From an uncultured Lutibacter sp. (GTDB lineage: Bacteria > Bacteroidota > Bacteroidia > Flavobacteriales > Flavobacteriaceae), in assembly GCF_947495725.1 (NCBI RefSeq), contig NZ_CANLZZ010000003.1, positions 124,001-188,000 on the forward strand: a DNA stretch of 64,000 bases. The letters run 5' to 3'. Made by a program: the position numbers and the translations under genes. The notes under the pieces were generated by a model. That model was not told where the DNA came from, did not search any database, and was given only the letters and a program-made list of their open reading frames with translations. Positions 46,104 through 55,575 of the stretch are shown one piece after another; position 1 is the first letter of the stretch, and every line of letters begins with the position of its first letter.

Positions 46104-48716
46104 ATGCAAGAAGAAAACAACGAAGAACTAGGCGAAGGATTAAACGAAGAATTTGGGAGTCAAGAAACCATTACCAAGGTAACGGGAATGTATAAAGATT
46201 GGTTTTTGGATTATGCATCGTATGTAATTTTAGAACGAGCAGTTCCAGGAATAAGAGATGGTTTTAAACCAGTTCAACGCAGAATTTTACATTCAATGAA
46301 AGATTTGGATGATGGTCGTTACAATAAAGTTGCCAATATAGTAGGTCATACAATGCAATACCACCCACATGGAGATGCTTCAATTGCAGATGCTATGGTG
46401 CAAATTGGGCAAAAGGAATTGCTAATTGATATGCAAGGTAACTGGGGAAATATTTTAACTGGTGACCGTGCAGCTGCATCTCGTTATATTGAGGCACGTT
46501 TATCAAAATTTGCATTAGATGTTGTATTTAATCCAAAAACAACAGAATGGCAAGCTTCATATGATGGAAGAAAAAAAGAACCAGTAGATTTACCAGTAAA
46601 GTTCCCAATGTTATTAGCACAAGGAGCAGAAGGAATTGCTGTTGGACTTTCAACTAAAATATTACCACATAATTTTAACGAATTAATAGATGCTTCTATT
46701 AAACATTTAAAAGGTAGAAGTTTTAAATTAGTTCCGGACTTTTTAACTGGCGGAATTGCAGATGTATCTAATTACAACGATGGTTTAAGAGGAGGAAAAA
46801 TTAGAGTACGAGCTAGAATTACTCAACAAGATAAAAAAACACTTGTTATAAATGAAATACCTTTTGGAACAACAACATCATCTTTAATTGAATCTATAAT
46901 TAAAGCTAATGAAAAAGGAAAAATAAAAATCCGAAAAATTGAGGATAATACAGCAGCAAACGTTGAAATATTGGTGCATTTACCTAATGGAATTTCGCCA
47001 GATAAAACAATTGACGCTTTATATGCATTTACAACCTGCGAAAATTCAATTTCTCCTTTAGGTTGTGTAATTGAAAATAATAAACCGGTTTTTATAGGTG
47101 TTTCGGAAATTTTAAAAATATCAACAGATCATACAGTAGAATTATTAAAACAGGAACTTGAAATTCAATTAAATGAATTAGAAGAACAATGGCATTTTGC
47201 TTCTTTAGAACGTATTTTTATTGAAAATAGAATTTATAGAGATATTGAAGAAGAAGAGACTTGGGAAGGTGTAATAAAAGCGATAGATGAAGGCCTTAAA
47301 CCATATATTAAACATCTAAAACGGGCAGTAACTGAAGAAGATATTGTTAGGTTAACCGAAATTAGAATTAAAAAGATTTCAAAATTTGATATAGATAAGG
47401 CTAAACAATTTATTGAAAGCTTAGAAGATAAAATTGCTGTTGTAAAAAATTATCTGGCTAATTTAATTGATTACGCTGTTGATTATTTTAAAGATTTAAA
47501 AACAAAATACGGTTCGGGAAAAGAACGAAAAACCGAATTGCGATTATTTGATGACATTGTTGCAACAAAAGTTGTAATGCGAAACACAAAATTGTATGTA
47601 AATAGAGAAGAAGGCTTTGTGGGAACCTCGCTTAAACGTGATGAATATGTTGCGGATTGTGCGGATATTGATGATGTTATTATTTTTAGAAAAGACGGTG
47701 TAATGATGGTTACAAAAGTGGATGCTAAAACTTTTGTTGGCAAAAACATTATTCATATTGCAATTTTTAAAAAGAGCGACAAACGTACGGTTTACAATAT
47801 GATTTACCGGGATGGTAGAAGTGGGCCAAGTTATGTTAAACGTTTTAATGTTACCAGTATAACTAGAGATAAAGAATACGATTTAACTAATGGCTCTAAA
47901 GCTTCTGTAGTATTGTATTTTACAGCAAATCCAAATGGAGAAGCAGAAGTGGTAACTATTAATTTACGATCTGTTGGTAGTATTAAAAAATTAAAATGGG
48001 ATTTAGATTTCTCGGAGCTATTAATAAAAGGTCGAGGCGTAAGAGGAAATACAGTTACTAAATACCCTATTAAAAAAATAGATTTAAAATCGGAAGGTGT
48101 TTCTACTTTAAAACCAAGAAAAATATGGTTTGATGAAACCGTTCAACGTTTAAATGTAGATGATAGAGGTGATTTATTAGGTGAATTTAGAGGGGAAGAC
48201 AGATTGTTAATAATTAATCAAAAAGGTATTGTTAAAACTATTAAACCAGAATTAACTACTCATTTTGATAATGATATGATTGTTCTAGAAAAATGGATTC
48301 CAGATAAACCAATTTCAGCGCTTTATTTTGATGGTGAAAAAGAACGTTACTATATTAAACGTTTTATGATTGACAATCCAAATAAAGAAGAGACTTTTAT
48401 TTCTGATCATCCAAAATCGCAATTAGAAATAGTTTCTACAGATTATAGACCTATGATTGAGGTTGTATTTTCAAAACGTTCTTTAGATAATATGGAAGTA
48501 AACCTTGAAGAATTTATTGCAGTAAAAGGTATTAAAGCATTAGGAAATCAATTAACTACAGATAAAATAAAAACGGTTAATATTTTAGAATCTTTACCAT
48601 TTGAAGCGCCAATTACCAATGAAATTGAAGTGAAAGATGAAGAAATTGTTAATGATTCAGATGATTCAAAAGAATCAGATAATAAAGATGATGAAGGGCA
48701 AATAACCTTATTTTAA
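46104..48716 (+). CDS. parC: DNA topoisomerase IV subunit A
   Basis: 870 residues. Winged-helix catalytic domain with LERAVPGIRDGFKPVQRRIL and the active-site tyrosine in AAASRYIEARLSKFAL. It lacks the GyrA-box pattern, and the C-terminal beta-propeller is degenerate, consistent with ParC. The last 30 residues are an acidic tail (DSDDSKESDNKDDEG). Starts two bases after the parE stop; co-translated. Confidence 0.93.
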   Translation: MQEENNEELGEGLNEEFGSQETITKVTGMYKDWFLDYASYVILERAVPGIRDGFKPVQRRILHSMKDLDDGRYNKVANIVGHTMQYHPHGDASIADAMVQIGQKELLIDMQGNWGNILTGDRAAASRYIEARLSKFALDVVFNPKTTEWQASYDGRKKEPVDLPVKFPMLLAQGAEGIAVGLSTKILPHNFNELIDASIKHLKGRSFKLVPDFLTGGIADVSNYNDGLRGGKIRVRARITQQDKKTLVINEIPFGTTTSSLIESIIKANEKGKIKIRKIEDNTAANVEILVHLPNGISPDKTIDALYAFTTCENSISPLGCVIENNKPVFIGVSEILKISTDHTVELLKQELEIQLNELEEQWHFASLERIFIENRIYRDIEEEETWEGVIKAIDEGLKPYIKHLKRAVTEEDIVRLTEIRIKKISKFDIDKAKQFIESLEDKIAVVKNYLANLIDYAVDYFKDLKTKYGSGKERKTELRLFDDIVATKVVMRNTKLYVNREEGFVGTSLKRDEYVADCADIDDVIIFRKDGVMMVTKVDAKTFVGKNIIHIAIFKKSDKRTVYNMIYRDGRSGPSYVKRFNVTSITRDKEYDLTNGSKASVVLYFTANPNGEAEVVTINLRSVGSIKKLKWDLDFSELLIKGRGVRGNTVTKYPIKKIDLKSEGVSTLKPRKIWFDETVQRLNVDDRGDLLGEFRGEDRLLIINQKGIVKTIKPELTTHFDNDMIVLEKWIPDKPISALYFDGEKERYYIKRFMIDNPNKEETFISDHPKSQLEIVSTDYRPMIEVVFSKRSLDNMEVNLEEFIAVKGIKALGNQLTTDKIKTVNILESLPFEAPITNEIEVKDEEIVNDSDDSKESDNKDDEGQITLF

Positions 48717-48736
48717 TAGATAAGCAAATTAAAACC

Positions 48737-48875
48737 AAAAAAGGCTGACATAAAAATGTAATTTTCGTCAACCTGAATTTATTTCAGGTTCTCATAGAGA
48801 TTAAATATCATTATGATGAGATTCTAAAATAATTTAGAACGACGATTTTTTTACTTTTATATCAGCCTTTTTTTT
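48737..48875. repeat. Composite palindromic element at the parC / S41-peptidase junction
   Basis: An outer stem AAAAAAGGCTGA (48737-48748) pairs with TCAGCCTTTTTT (from 48862) and runs into T8, giving termination on both strands. Inside are nested palindromes: CCTGAA/TTCAGG, a CTCAT...ATGAG pair, and TTCTAAA/TTTAGAA, with CGTCA and a matching TGACG-like segment (GACGA) around them. The nested part resembles short interspersed palindromic repeats that I know from flavobacterial intergenic regions. No ORF or target duplication is seen. Confidence 0.6.
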
Positions 48876-48893
48876 ACTTTTTAATCTTTTACA

Positions 48894-50390
48894 TTATTCT
48901 ATTTCAGGTAAAACATACATTTCTTTTGAGAATTTTTTATTCTTTAGGGAGCTAAATACTTTTTCATTTCTTAATTCTCTTTTGTTAGCTAAAGACTGTT
49001 TTGTTGCCAGTCCAGAAATTAAATCTAAAGCTGTTTTTAATAATGGTTCTTCAATATCACCAAAAGGCTTAATTTCCGAAGCTCTTTCAAAAACCTCGTG
49101 ATCAGGTTCAAAACCAAGAGTATAATCACTTTCATCTAGTTTATTATATATTTGAAAAACTATAGGTTGCATAGCATTCGTATGGCTAGAATTTACATTT
49201 TCTGATGTGAAATCAGGTGAGTCATACAATGTGATTGAACCTACATTTTTACCATAAGTTGTTGTTCCAATTTTAATAACCGACATAAATGGAGATAAAC
49301 CATTTATTACCATTTCACTGGCTGAGGCCGTGTCATCTGAAGTTATAATATATACTCTTGTTAAATTATTCAATCTATTTAGAGTTACTTCTGTATCAGT
49401 ATATTCTCCTTCTTTATTATAAATATATGCAGTGTCGAAGAATGGATAATATCCACTTTCGTCAGAATGATTGTCATTGTAAATTAATTTCGCAAATACT
49501 TCATCTTCAGGAGCTGCTCCATAAATCATACTTGCTAAATAAGCTGATGTTAATACAGATCCACCACCATTATATCTTAAATCCAAAACAAGTTCATCAA
49601 TGCCATTAGTTTTAAAATCTCCAAAAGCATCATTTAACTCACTGTGAAATGTATATTTAAATCCATTATAGACTAAGTAACCAACTTTTTTTCCTCCTTC
49701 GGTTGTAATAATATTGGAATATAAAACCGGATTTTCAACAACTTCCCTAATTGCAAGAGACTTCTCAACATTTGTTGGTATAATTTCATCATTATTTATA
49801 GTGTTAAAACTTAAAGCAATACTTGTTATATCAGCATCGTAATAATTATTAACAATTCTATAATTGTTAACATTTAACTCAACTCCATCAAATTTATAAA
49901 ACATGTCTCCTCTGTTTAAACCTGCATCCGAAGCCGGTGAATTTGGTACTACATAGGTAACATATCCAATTATCTCATTACAATCACTACAAAGTCTAGC
50001 TAGTCCAAATTCAAAACCATAAGCGTCGTTTACTCCTCTAAATGAAGCTCCTTGTTCGTTATAATCTTCAATAAACCAAGAGAATGGTGTACCTGTATTT
50101 CTATTTGCATCATCATTATGCAATAAAGATTCAAAAAGACTTTCAGGAGTTGAATATGAATTTAAATATGTATAATAATCATCAATATTATCTTCTTTAG
50201 CATTATCTAAGTTTGCAATATATGGTTGCCAATTATACCATGAATTCATTCCTTTCCAAACAAAATCATTAATTGGGTTGTTTAATTCTACGGTGGCAAC
50301 AACTGGAATATCATCGTCATTTTTTTTACAGGACGTCATAAAAAGTCCAACAAAAACAACCAAAGTAATAAGGGTTTTTAATTTCATCAT
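48894..50390 (-). CDS. S41 family peptidase, lipoprotein
   Basis: 498 residues. Lipoprotein signal with lipobox FMTSC (Cys 20 by the first of two adjacent ATGs). A PDZ region lies at about 115-205 (VVPNSPASDAGLNRGDMFYKFDG). The tail-specific protease core has LVLDLRYNGGGSV, and the nucleophile serine in TSDDTASASEM near residue 350, followed by GTTTYGKNVGS. Anchored to a membrane facing the periplasm or surface. It is divergent from a sigma factor, anti-sigma candidate and DUF4252 operon, which often lies next to S41 peptidases in this family. Confidence 0.9.
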   Translation of the reverse strand: MMKLKTLITLVVFVGLFMTSCKKNDDDIPVVATVELNNPINDFVWKGMNSWYNWQPYIANLDNAKEDNIDDYYTYLNSYSTPESLFESLLHNDDANRNTGTPFSWFIEDYNEQGASFRGVNDAYGFEFGLARLCSDCNEIIGYVTYVVPNSPASDAGLNRGDMFYKFDGVELNVNNYRIVNNYYDADITSIALSFNTINNDEIIPTNVEKSLAIREVVENPVLYSNIITTEGGKKVGYLVYNGFKYTFHSELNDAFGDFKTNGIDELVLDLRYNGGGSVLTSAYLASMIYGAAPEDEVFAKLIYNDNHSDESGYYPFFDTAYIYNKEGEYTDTEVTLNRLNNLTRVYIITSDDTASASEMVINGLSPFMSVIKIGTTTYGKNVGSITLYDSPDFTSENVNSSHTNAMQPIVFQIYNKLDESDYTLGFEPDHEVFERASEIKPFGDIEEPLLKTALDLISGLATKQSLANKRELRNEKVFSSLKNKKFSKEMYVLPEIE

Positions 50391-50530
50391 AATTTTAAAG
50401 TCTTATATTTCATAATTATTTGACGCAAGATATTACTTTTTATTACAAAAATTAAACCAAAGTGTTACAAAAAAGAAAGTTGCTCGTCATAATTATGTAA
50501 ACAACTAAAAAAAGTTAAACCAAACTTAAA

Positions 50531-51040
50531 ATGAAGCAATCGGAGTTTTTAAAAACTGTAATGCCCTTTAAGGATAAAGTATTTCGAGTAGCAAAAAGGT
50601 TGCTTGTATCTACTGAAGAGGCTGAGGATGCAACACAAGAATTGTTATTTAAGTTATGGAAAAATAAATCGAAATTAAAAGAATATAATAGTGTAGAGGC
50701 TTTTGCAATGACAATGACAAAAAATTATTGTTTTGACCGATTAAAATCGAAGCAAGCAAGTAATTTAAAGTTGGTTCATAGCAATTATCAAGAAAAAGAT
50801 ACGCCGTTACAAAGAAGAGTGGAACTTAATGACAGTGTAAGTTTGGTTCATAAATTGATAGAGAACTTACCAGAGCAACAAAAATTAATAATACAGCTTA
50901 GAGATATAGAAGAATATGAATTCGATGAAATTGCAAAAATGTTAAACTTACAACCAACAGCAGTGCGAGTTACTTTATCAAGAGCGAGAAAAACAATTAG
51001 AGAACAATTAACAAAACAACATAATTATGGAATTAGCTAA
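50531..51040 (+). CDS. RNA polymerase sigma factor, ECF type
   Basis: 169 residues. Region 2 (KVFRVAKRLLVSTEEAEDAT, FAMTMTKNYCFDRLKSK) and region 4 (LIENLPEQQKLIIQLRDIEE, FDEIAKMLNLQPTAVRVTLS) are clear. Its stop overlaps the next gene by 14 bases. That gene encodes a membrane protein of anti-sigma build, so this is the transcription factor of a four-gene envelope-stress-like unit. Confidence 0.92.
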   Translation: MKQSEFLKTVMPFKDKVFRVAKRLLVSTEEAEDATQELLFKLWKNKSKLKEYNSVEAFAMTMTKNYCFDRLKSKQASNLKLVHSNYQEKDTPLQRRVELNDSVSLVHKLIENLPEQQKLIIQLRDIEEYEFDEIAKMLNLQPTAVRVTLSRARKTIREQLTKQHNYGIS

Positions 51041-51452
51041 CATAGAAAAGTTGTTGGAAAAATATCTAAATGCAGAATCTACAATTGCAGAAGAGAAAAC
51101 TTTAAAAAGTTATTTTTTAAGTGATAACGTAGCACCACATTTACAAGAATATAAAGCTTTATTCGGATATTTTTCAACTAGTAAAAATGAACGATATACA
51201 AAATCAATCCAATTAAAAAGTCAAAAGAAGAGTTGGAAATGGTTAACTATAGCCGCTTCAGTAATTTTATTAGTAAGTGTTTATACCGGTTATCAAAATA
51301 ACCAACAAAAAAAGGCTGAAAAAATATACAATGAAACCCAAATGGCTTTCGGTATGTTAGCAGCAAATTTAAACAAAGGAAATGTTGCCATTGCAAAGTT
51401 GCAACACTTCGAAGACACAAAAAACAAAATTTTTAAACAACCTAAAAAGTAA
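51027..51452 (+). CDS. Candidate anti-sigma factor, single-pass membrane protein
   Basis: 141 residues. A short N-terminal cytosolic part (LEKYLNAESTIAEEKTLKSYF resembles the start of many FecR-type and zinc-less anti-sigma proteins of this phylum), one membrane segment near residues 71-90 (WLTIAASVILLVSVYTGYQ), and a short periplasmic tail. Overlap with the sigma-factor gene supports the pairing. No HxxxCxxC zinc motif. Confidence 0.75.
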   Translation: MELANIEKLLEKYLNAESTIAEEKTLKSYFLSDNVAPHLQEYKALFGYFSTSKNERYTKSIQLKSQKKSWKWLTIAASVILLVSVYTGYQNNQQKKAEKIYNETQMAFGMLAANLNKGNVAIAKLQHFEDTKNKIFKQPKK

Positions 51453-51455
51453 AAA

Positions 51456-51995
51456 ATGAAAAAATTAATAATTATACTAGTAATTGCAATTTTGCCTTTA
51501 TCAAATTATGCTCAAAATTCAATTTTCGACAAATTTGAAGATATGGACGATGTTTCATCGGTTATTGTAAATAAAGAAGCCTTTAGAATGCTTGCAAAAT
51601 TTAAAGGTGGAGGAGAAGAAGGACAAGAATACCTTAAAATGGTACAAAACTTAGAGTCATTTAGAGTTTTTACAACTGAAAATTTAGAAATTGCTGCAGA
51701 AATGAATTCAATTGTTTCTAAATATTTAAAATCTTCTAAACTTGTTGAATTAATGAGAGTTAAAGATGAAGATACAAATGTTAAAATTTATGTTCGTCAA
51801 GGTAAAGATGAAGATCACGTAAGCGAATTACTAATGTTTGTTAGTGGAGCAGGAAAATATACAAATAAATCTGATAGCCCCGTGAAAGCTGAATCTGTGA
51901 TTTTATCATTAACAGGTGAAATAGACTTAAATAAAATCTCGGAACTTACAGATACACATATACCTAATAGTGGTAAACATTTAAAAAAGCAATAA
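51456..51995 (+). CDS. DUF4252 domain protein, secreted
   Basis: 179 residues. Signal peptide 1-19 (ends SNYAQ), then the DUF4252 pattern: DMDDVSSVIVNKEAFRMLAK, LESFRVFTTENLEIAAEMNS, and VSELLMFVSGAG. Function unknown; the family almost always sits beside sigma/anti-sigma genes in Bacteroidota. Three bases from the anti-sigma gene. Confidence 0.88.
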   Translation: MKKLIIILVIAILPLSNYAQNSIFDKFEDMDDVSSVIVNKEAFRMLAKFKGGGEEGQEYLKMVQNLESFRVFTTENLEIAAEMNSIVSKYLKSSKLVELMRVKDEDTNVKIYVRQGKDEDHVSELLMFVSGAGKYTNKSDSPVKAESVILSLTGEIDLNKISELTDTHIPNSGKHLKKQ

Positions 51996-51996
51996 C

Positions 51997-52545
51997 ATGA
52001 AATCAGTTATAAAAATAATTGGAGTAGTGCTAATTGCAGTAATTTCTGCAGTAAGCTGTGATAGTAATCAATCTTTACAAAAGTATTATGTAGACAGTAA
52101 AGAGAATAACGAATTTATTTCTGTTGATATTCCTGCAAGTATTTTACAATTAAAAAATACAGAGGTTTCAGAAGAAGTTAAAAACACCTTGGAAACGATT
52201 AAAAAAGTAAACTTTTTAGCGCTACAATTAACTGATGATAATGAAGCATTGTATAATTCAGAAAAACTAAAAGTAAAAAACATTCTTAAAAATTCTAAAT
52301 ACAAGCAATTAATGCGAATGAATATGGGAAAAGGAAATGTTAGCGTTAATTACTTAGGAGAAGAAGATGCAATAGATGAAGTAATTCTTTTTGGATCTGA
52401 CAATAATAAAGGGTTTGCAGTAGTACGTATTATTGGTGAAAATATGAATCCAAATGATATTATGAAAATTTCCCAAGAATTAAAACTAGATGGAGATTCT
52501 GCTCAGTTGCAACAACTTTCAGGATTATTTAGTAGCATAAAATAA
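51997..52545 (+). CDS. DUF4252-like lipoprotein
   Basis: 182 residues. Lipobox ISAVSC near residue 21, then a diverged DUF4252 domain (ENNEFISVDIPASILQL, VNFLALQLTDDNEALYNSEK, AIDEVILFGSDNNKGFAVV). It looks like a paralogue of the gene before it, starting one base after its stop. Probably an envelope component whose amount or state the sigma system monitors. Confidence 0.82.
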   Translation: MKSVIKIIGVVLIAVISAVSCDSNQSLQKYYVDSKENNEFISVDIPASILQLKNTEVSEEVKNTLETIKKVNFLALQLTDDNEALYNSEKLKVKNILKNSKYKQLMRMNMGKGNVSVNYLGEEDAIDEVILFGSDNNKGFAVVRIIGENMNPNDIMKISQELKLDGDSAQLQQLSGLFSSIK

Positions 52546-52567
52546 GAATACAAAATAGTTAATTTTT

Positions 52568-52600
52568 AAAAGCCATACTTCCCATAAGTATGGCTTTTTA
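52568..52600 (+). terminator. Terminator of the sigma-DUF4252 operon
   Basis: AAAAGCCATACTT (52568-52580) and AAGTATGGCTTTT (52586-52598) pair over 13 bp with loop CCCAT, then T. Confidence 0.9.
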
Positions 52601-52634
52601 ACTATCTATTAACTACTTAAACTAATTAAAATAG

Positions 52635-52642
52635 TATTTTTG
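52635..52642 (+). promoter_or_regulatory. -7 element of the M1 aminopeptidase gene
   Basis: TATTTTTG, followed by GACGC, 25 bases before the ATG; -33 is not clear. Confidence 0.5.
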
Positions 52643-52667
52643 ACGCTTTAAAACTTATAATATAAAT

Positions 52668-55106
52668 ATGAAGAAATTAGCTATTGCATTTTTTATGCTT
52701 TTTACATTTATTGTAAATGCTCAAGAAAATGTTTATAACCCTGAAAGAGAGAAAGTTAATAATCTTATTCACACTAAATTAAAGGTGAATTTTAACTTTT
52801 CTAAAAAAGAAATGAATGGAGAAGCTTGGGTAACATTAACACCTCATTTTTATAAAACAAATAAAGTTGTATTGGACGCCAAAGCTTTTAAAATAAATGA
52901 AGTAAAAGTGAATAATGCAAAGGCTGCATATAACTATTCTGATAATCAGCTTACAATAGAGTTAGACAAAACCTACAGTAAAGGAGAGGAATATACAGTA
53001 TATGTAAATTATATTGCACGCCCCGAAAAGGTTGAACAAAAGGGAAGTAAAAACATTACTGATGCTAAAGGCTTGTATTTTATAGATCCTTTAGATGAAG
53101 ACCCTGATAAACCTACTCAAATTTGGACCCAAGGAGAAACAGAAGCAAGTAGTTGTTGGTTTCCTACAATTGATGCTCCTAACCAAAAAACAACACAAGA
53201 AATTTATATGACTGTGCCAAATAAATTTGTGACACTATCTAACGGATCATTAATTTCTCAAAACAAAAATAATGATGGTAGTAGAACGGATTATTGGAAA
53301 ATGGATCAAAAACATGCTCCATATTTATTTTTTATGGGGGTTGGAGAATTTAGTATAGTAAATGACACTTGGAATGGTAAAAAAGTTGATTATTATGTAG
53401 AGCCAGAATACGAATCTGTTGCTAAAGATATTTTTGGTATGACACCAGAAATGTTAACTTTTTTCTCTGATTTAACTGGGATTCAGTATCCTTGGGATAA
53501 ATATAGTCAAATGGTTGTTCGAGATTACGTAAGTGGAGCTATGGAAAACACAACCGCAGTAGTTCACGGAGAAACAGCTCAGCAAAAAAAAGGTCAGCTA
53601 ATAGATAATAATGAATGGGAAGGAACTATAGCTCACGAAGTTTTTCACCATTGGTTTGGCGATTTAGTAACTACAGAAAGTTGGGCGAATTTAACTGTTA
53701 ATGAATCTTTTGCAACTTATAGCGTGTATTTATGGTACGAATATAAATATGGAAAAGACAAAGCTGCAGCCCATATGTATGAGGATGTTCAAACATATTT
53801 ACAAAGTGAAAGCGATGAAAAATATTTAGTTAGATTTAACTACCATGATAAAGAAGATATGTTTGATACCGTTAGTTATCATAAAGGAAATGCAATTCTG
53901 CATATGCTTCGCGATTTTCTTGGTGATGAAGCATTTTTTCAAGGGTTATCTAAATATTTGAATGATTATAAATTTGGAACAGCTGAAGCGCACGAATTAA
54001 GGTTAGCTTTAGAAAAAATTAGCGGAAAAGATTTAAATTGGTTTTTTAATCAGTGGTATTTTGGTAATGGCCACATTAAAGCTACTGTAACTTACGATTT
54101 CAATACAATTAACAAAACTGTAACTGTTAATATAAATCAGCAGGAAAAAGTATTTAAATTCCCCTTGTCAATCGATATTTATGAAGATAAACTAAAAACA
54201 TCTCACAATGTTTGGGTTAATGATAAACAAAGTTCATTTACGTTTCCTTACAATAAATTACCAAAACTAATTAATATAGATGCTAAACATGTGTTGTTAG
54301 CTGAATTTACAGATAATAAATCTATAGATAATTATATTTTTCAATTTAATAATGCGCCTCATTATTTAGATAGAAGATTGGCATTAGAAGAAATTGTTAA
54401 GCATCAAAAAGATAATAAATCGGCACAAAACGCAATAGTAAAAGCTTTTGATGATCCGTATTATGAAATACGTATAATAGCTTTAGATAATTTAGATTTA
54501 TTTCAAAAATACAACAAGAGAGATATTATTTCTAAAGTGGAGAAAATTGCGCAAAACGATCCGAAAACATTGGTAAGAGCGGCCGCGTTAGGAGTTTTAG
54601 GTAAATTAATTGAACCAATATATAAACCTTTATTTGAAAGAGGTATGAATAGTGAGTCTTATGCAATTGTTAGCAGCTCATTAACTTCATTATATCAAAT
54701 AGACAAACAGGCTACATTAAACAAAATAAACTCTTTAAGTGATGATGTGAAAGATAATTTAGCAGATGCTATTACTTCTATTTATATTCAAGAAAAAGAT
54801 AAAACTCAATTACCATTTATTGCTAATCACATTTTAAAAGGAATGTTTTTAACGCAAAATAAAAGAACTCAACAAATTTATGGTAATGCTTTTAAATGGA
54901 TTGCTGAAAGTGATAATAAAGAAGCTATTATTAATTTAACAAATGATTTTGTAAAACTAGGAAAGCAATACAAAAAGTATAAATTTGATGAATTAGCCAT
55001 TAATATGCTTAATCAACTTGTTTTTATGCAAAAAGCAACAATAAATAGCAATAAGGAAGAATTAATTGTAATTCTAAAAACCGGTATGGCAAGGCTTATT
55101 GAGTAA
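52668..55106 (+). CDS. M1 family zinc aminopeptidase
   Basis: 812 residues, signal peptide 1-18 (ends FIVNAQ). N-terminal beta domain, then the substrate motif SGAMENTTAVV and zinc motif H323-E324-x2-H327 with the third ligand E346 (NESFATY), all as in M1 enzymes. After the catalytic domain (to about 500) there are HEAT-like helices, for instance RRLALEEIVKHQKDNKSAQN. Cuts N-terminal residues from peptides in the periplasm or outside. Single gene with own promoter and terminator. Confidence 0.95.
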   Translation: MKKLAIAFFMLFTFIVNAQENVYNPEREKVNNLIHTKLKVNFNFSKKEMNGEAWVTLTPHFYKTNKVVLDAKAFKINEVKVNNAKAAYNYSDNQLTIELDKTYSKGEEYTVYVNYIARPEKVEQKGSKNITDAKGLYFIDPLDEDPDKPTQIWTQGETEASSCWFPTIDAPNQKTTQEIYMTVPNKFVTLSNGSLISQNKNNDGSRTDYWKMDQKHAPYLFFMGVGEFSIVNDTWNGKKVDYYVEPEYESVAKDIFGMTPEMLTFFSDLTGIQYPWDKYSQMVVRDYVSGAMENTTAVVHGETAQQKKGQLIDNNEWEGTIAHEVFHHWFGDLVTTESWANLTVNESFATYSVYLWYEYKYGKDKAAAHMYEDVQTYLQSESDEKYLVRFNYHDKEDMFDTVSYHKGNAILHMLRDFLGDEAFFQGLSKYLNDYKFGTAEAHELRLALEKISGKDLNWFFNQWYFGNGHIKATVTYDFNTINKTVTVNINQQEKVFKFPLSIDIYEDKLKTSHNVWVNDKQSSFTFPYNKLPKLINIDAKHVLLAEFTDNKSIDNYIFQFNNAPHYLDRRLALEEIVKHQKDNKSAQNAIVKAFDDPYYEIRIIALDNLDLFQKYNKRDIISKVEKIAQNDPKTLVRAAALGVLGKLIEPIYKPLFERGMNSESYAIVSSSLTSLYQIDKQATLNKINSLSDDVKDNLADAITSIYIQEKDKTQLPFIANHILKGMFLTQNKRTQQIYGNAFKWIAESDNKEAIINLTNDFVKLGKQYKKYKFDELAINMLNQLVFMQKATINSNKEELIVILKTGMARLIE

Positions 55107-55126
55107 TTATTAATAAAAAGCTTAAT

Positions 55127-55158
55127 AAAAAGGTTTCTATTTAAATAGAAGCCTTTTT
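55127..55158. terminator. Bidirectional terminator between the M1 peptidase and XRE genes
   Basis: A palindrome AAAAGGTTTCTATTT/AAATAGAAGCCTTTT (one G-T pair) followed by T on both strands; it overlaps nothing coding and lies at the junction of two convergent genes. Confidence 0.85.
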
Positions 55159-55575
55159 TTATGGAGTGTAGTTTTTAAAGCTACCATCAGAATAAAAGAT
55201 TACAATTCGTTCAATTTCTTTAAAATTGTCCTTAGAAACTATTTTATCCGTTGTTTTAATCTTTAAATTACTTTCGTTATTTGTTTCTTTAATTGATTTA
55301 TGAATTTCGCTGTTGGTTAATGGAGTAGTAGACGAATTAGTAATTTCTTTCTTTGGAAAAGTACCACTACCATTCAACAACCAATACAGTTCTATTTCTG
55401 GAAAAGCTTTTAATACTTTAAGTACAAAATCTAAGCTTGGTTTATTTCTTCCAGAAAGTAAATGAGAAATACTTGAGCGTTGAATATCTAATTTTTCAGC
55501 AAAAGAAGATGCTGAAAAATTGTAGTATTCCATCACTTTTTTTAATCTAGCAGAGAACTCTTCAATGTTTACCAT
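55159..55575 (-). CDS. XRE-family helix-turn-helix regulator
   Basis: 138 residues. N-terminal HTH at about 8-65: FSARLKKVMEYYNFSASSFA, EKLDIQRSSISHLLSGRNKP, then SLDFVLKVLKAFPEIELYWL. The C-terminal half is polar, low in complexity and ends in a basic IVIFYSDGSFKNYTP motif. Cytoplasmic. It is divergent from the M14 peptidase, and the shared upstream region contains repeated TTACA-N2-TGTAA palindromes that are good candidates for its operators. Well known flavobacterial type, targets not established. Confidence 0.9.
   Translation of the reverse strand: MVNIEEFSARLKKVMEYYNFSASSFAEKLDIQRSSISHLLSGRNKPSLDFVLKVLKAFPEIELYWLLNGSGTFPKKEITNSSTTPLTNSEIHKSIKETNNESNLKIKTTDKIVSKDNFKEIERIVIFYSDGSFKNYTP

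Noticed and set aside
48737-48875. Insertion sequence or CRISPR
   Set aside because: No transposase, no terminal duplication, and no regularly spaced repeats; only nested palindromes.
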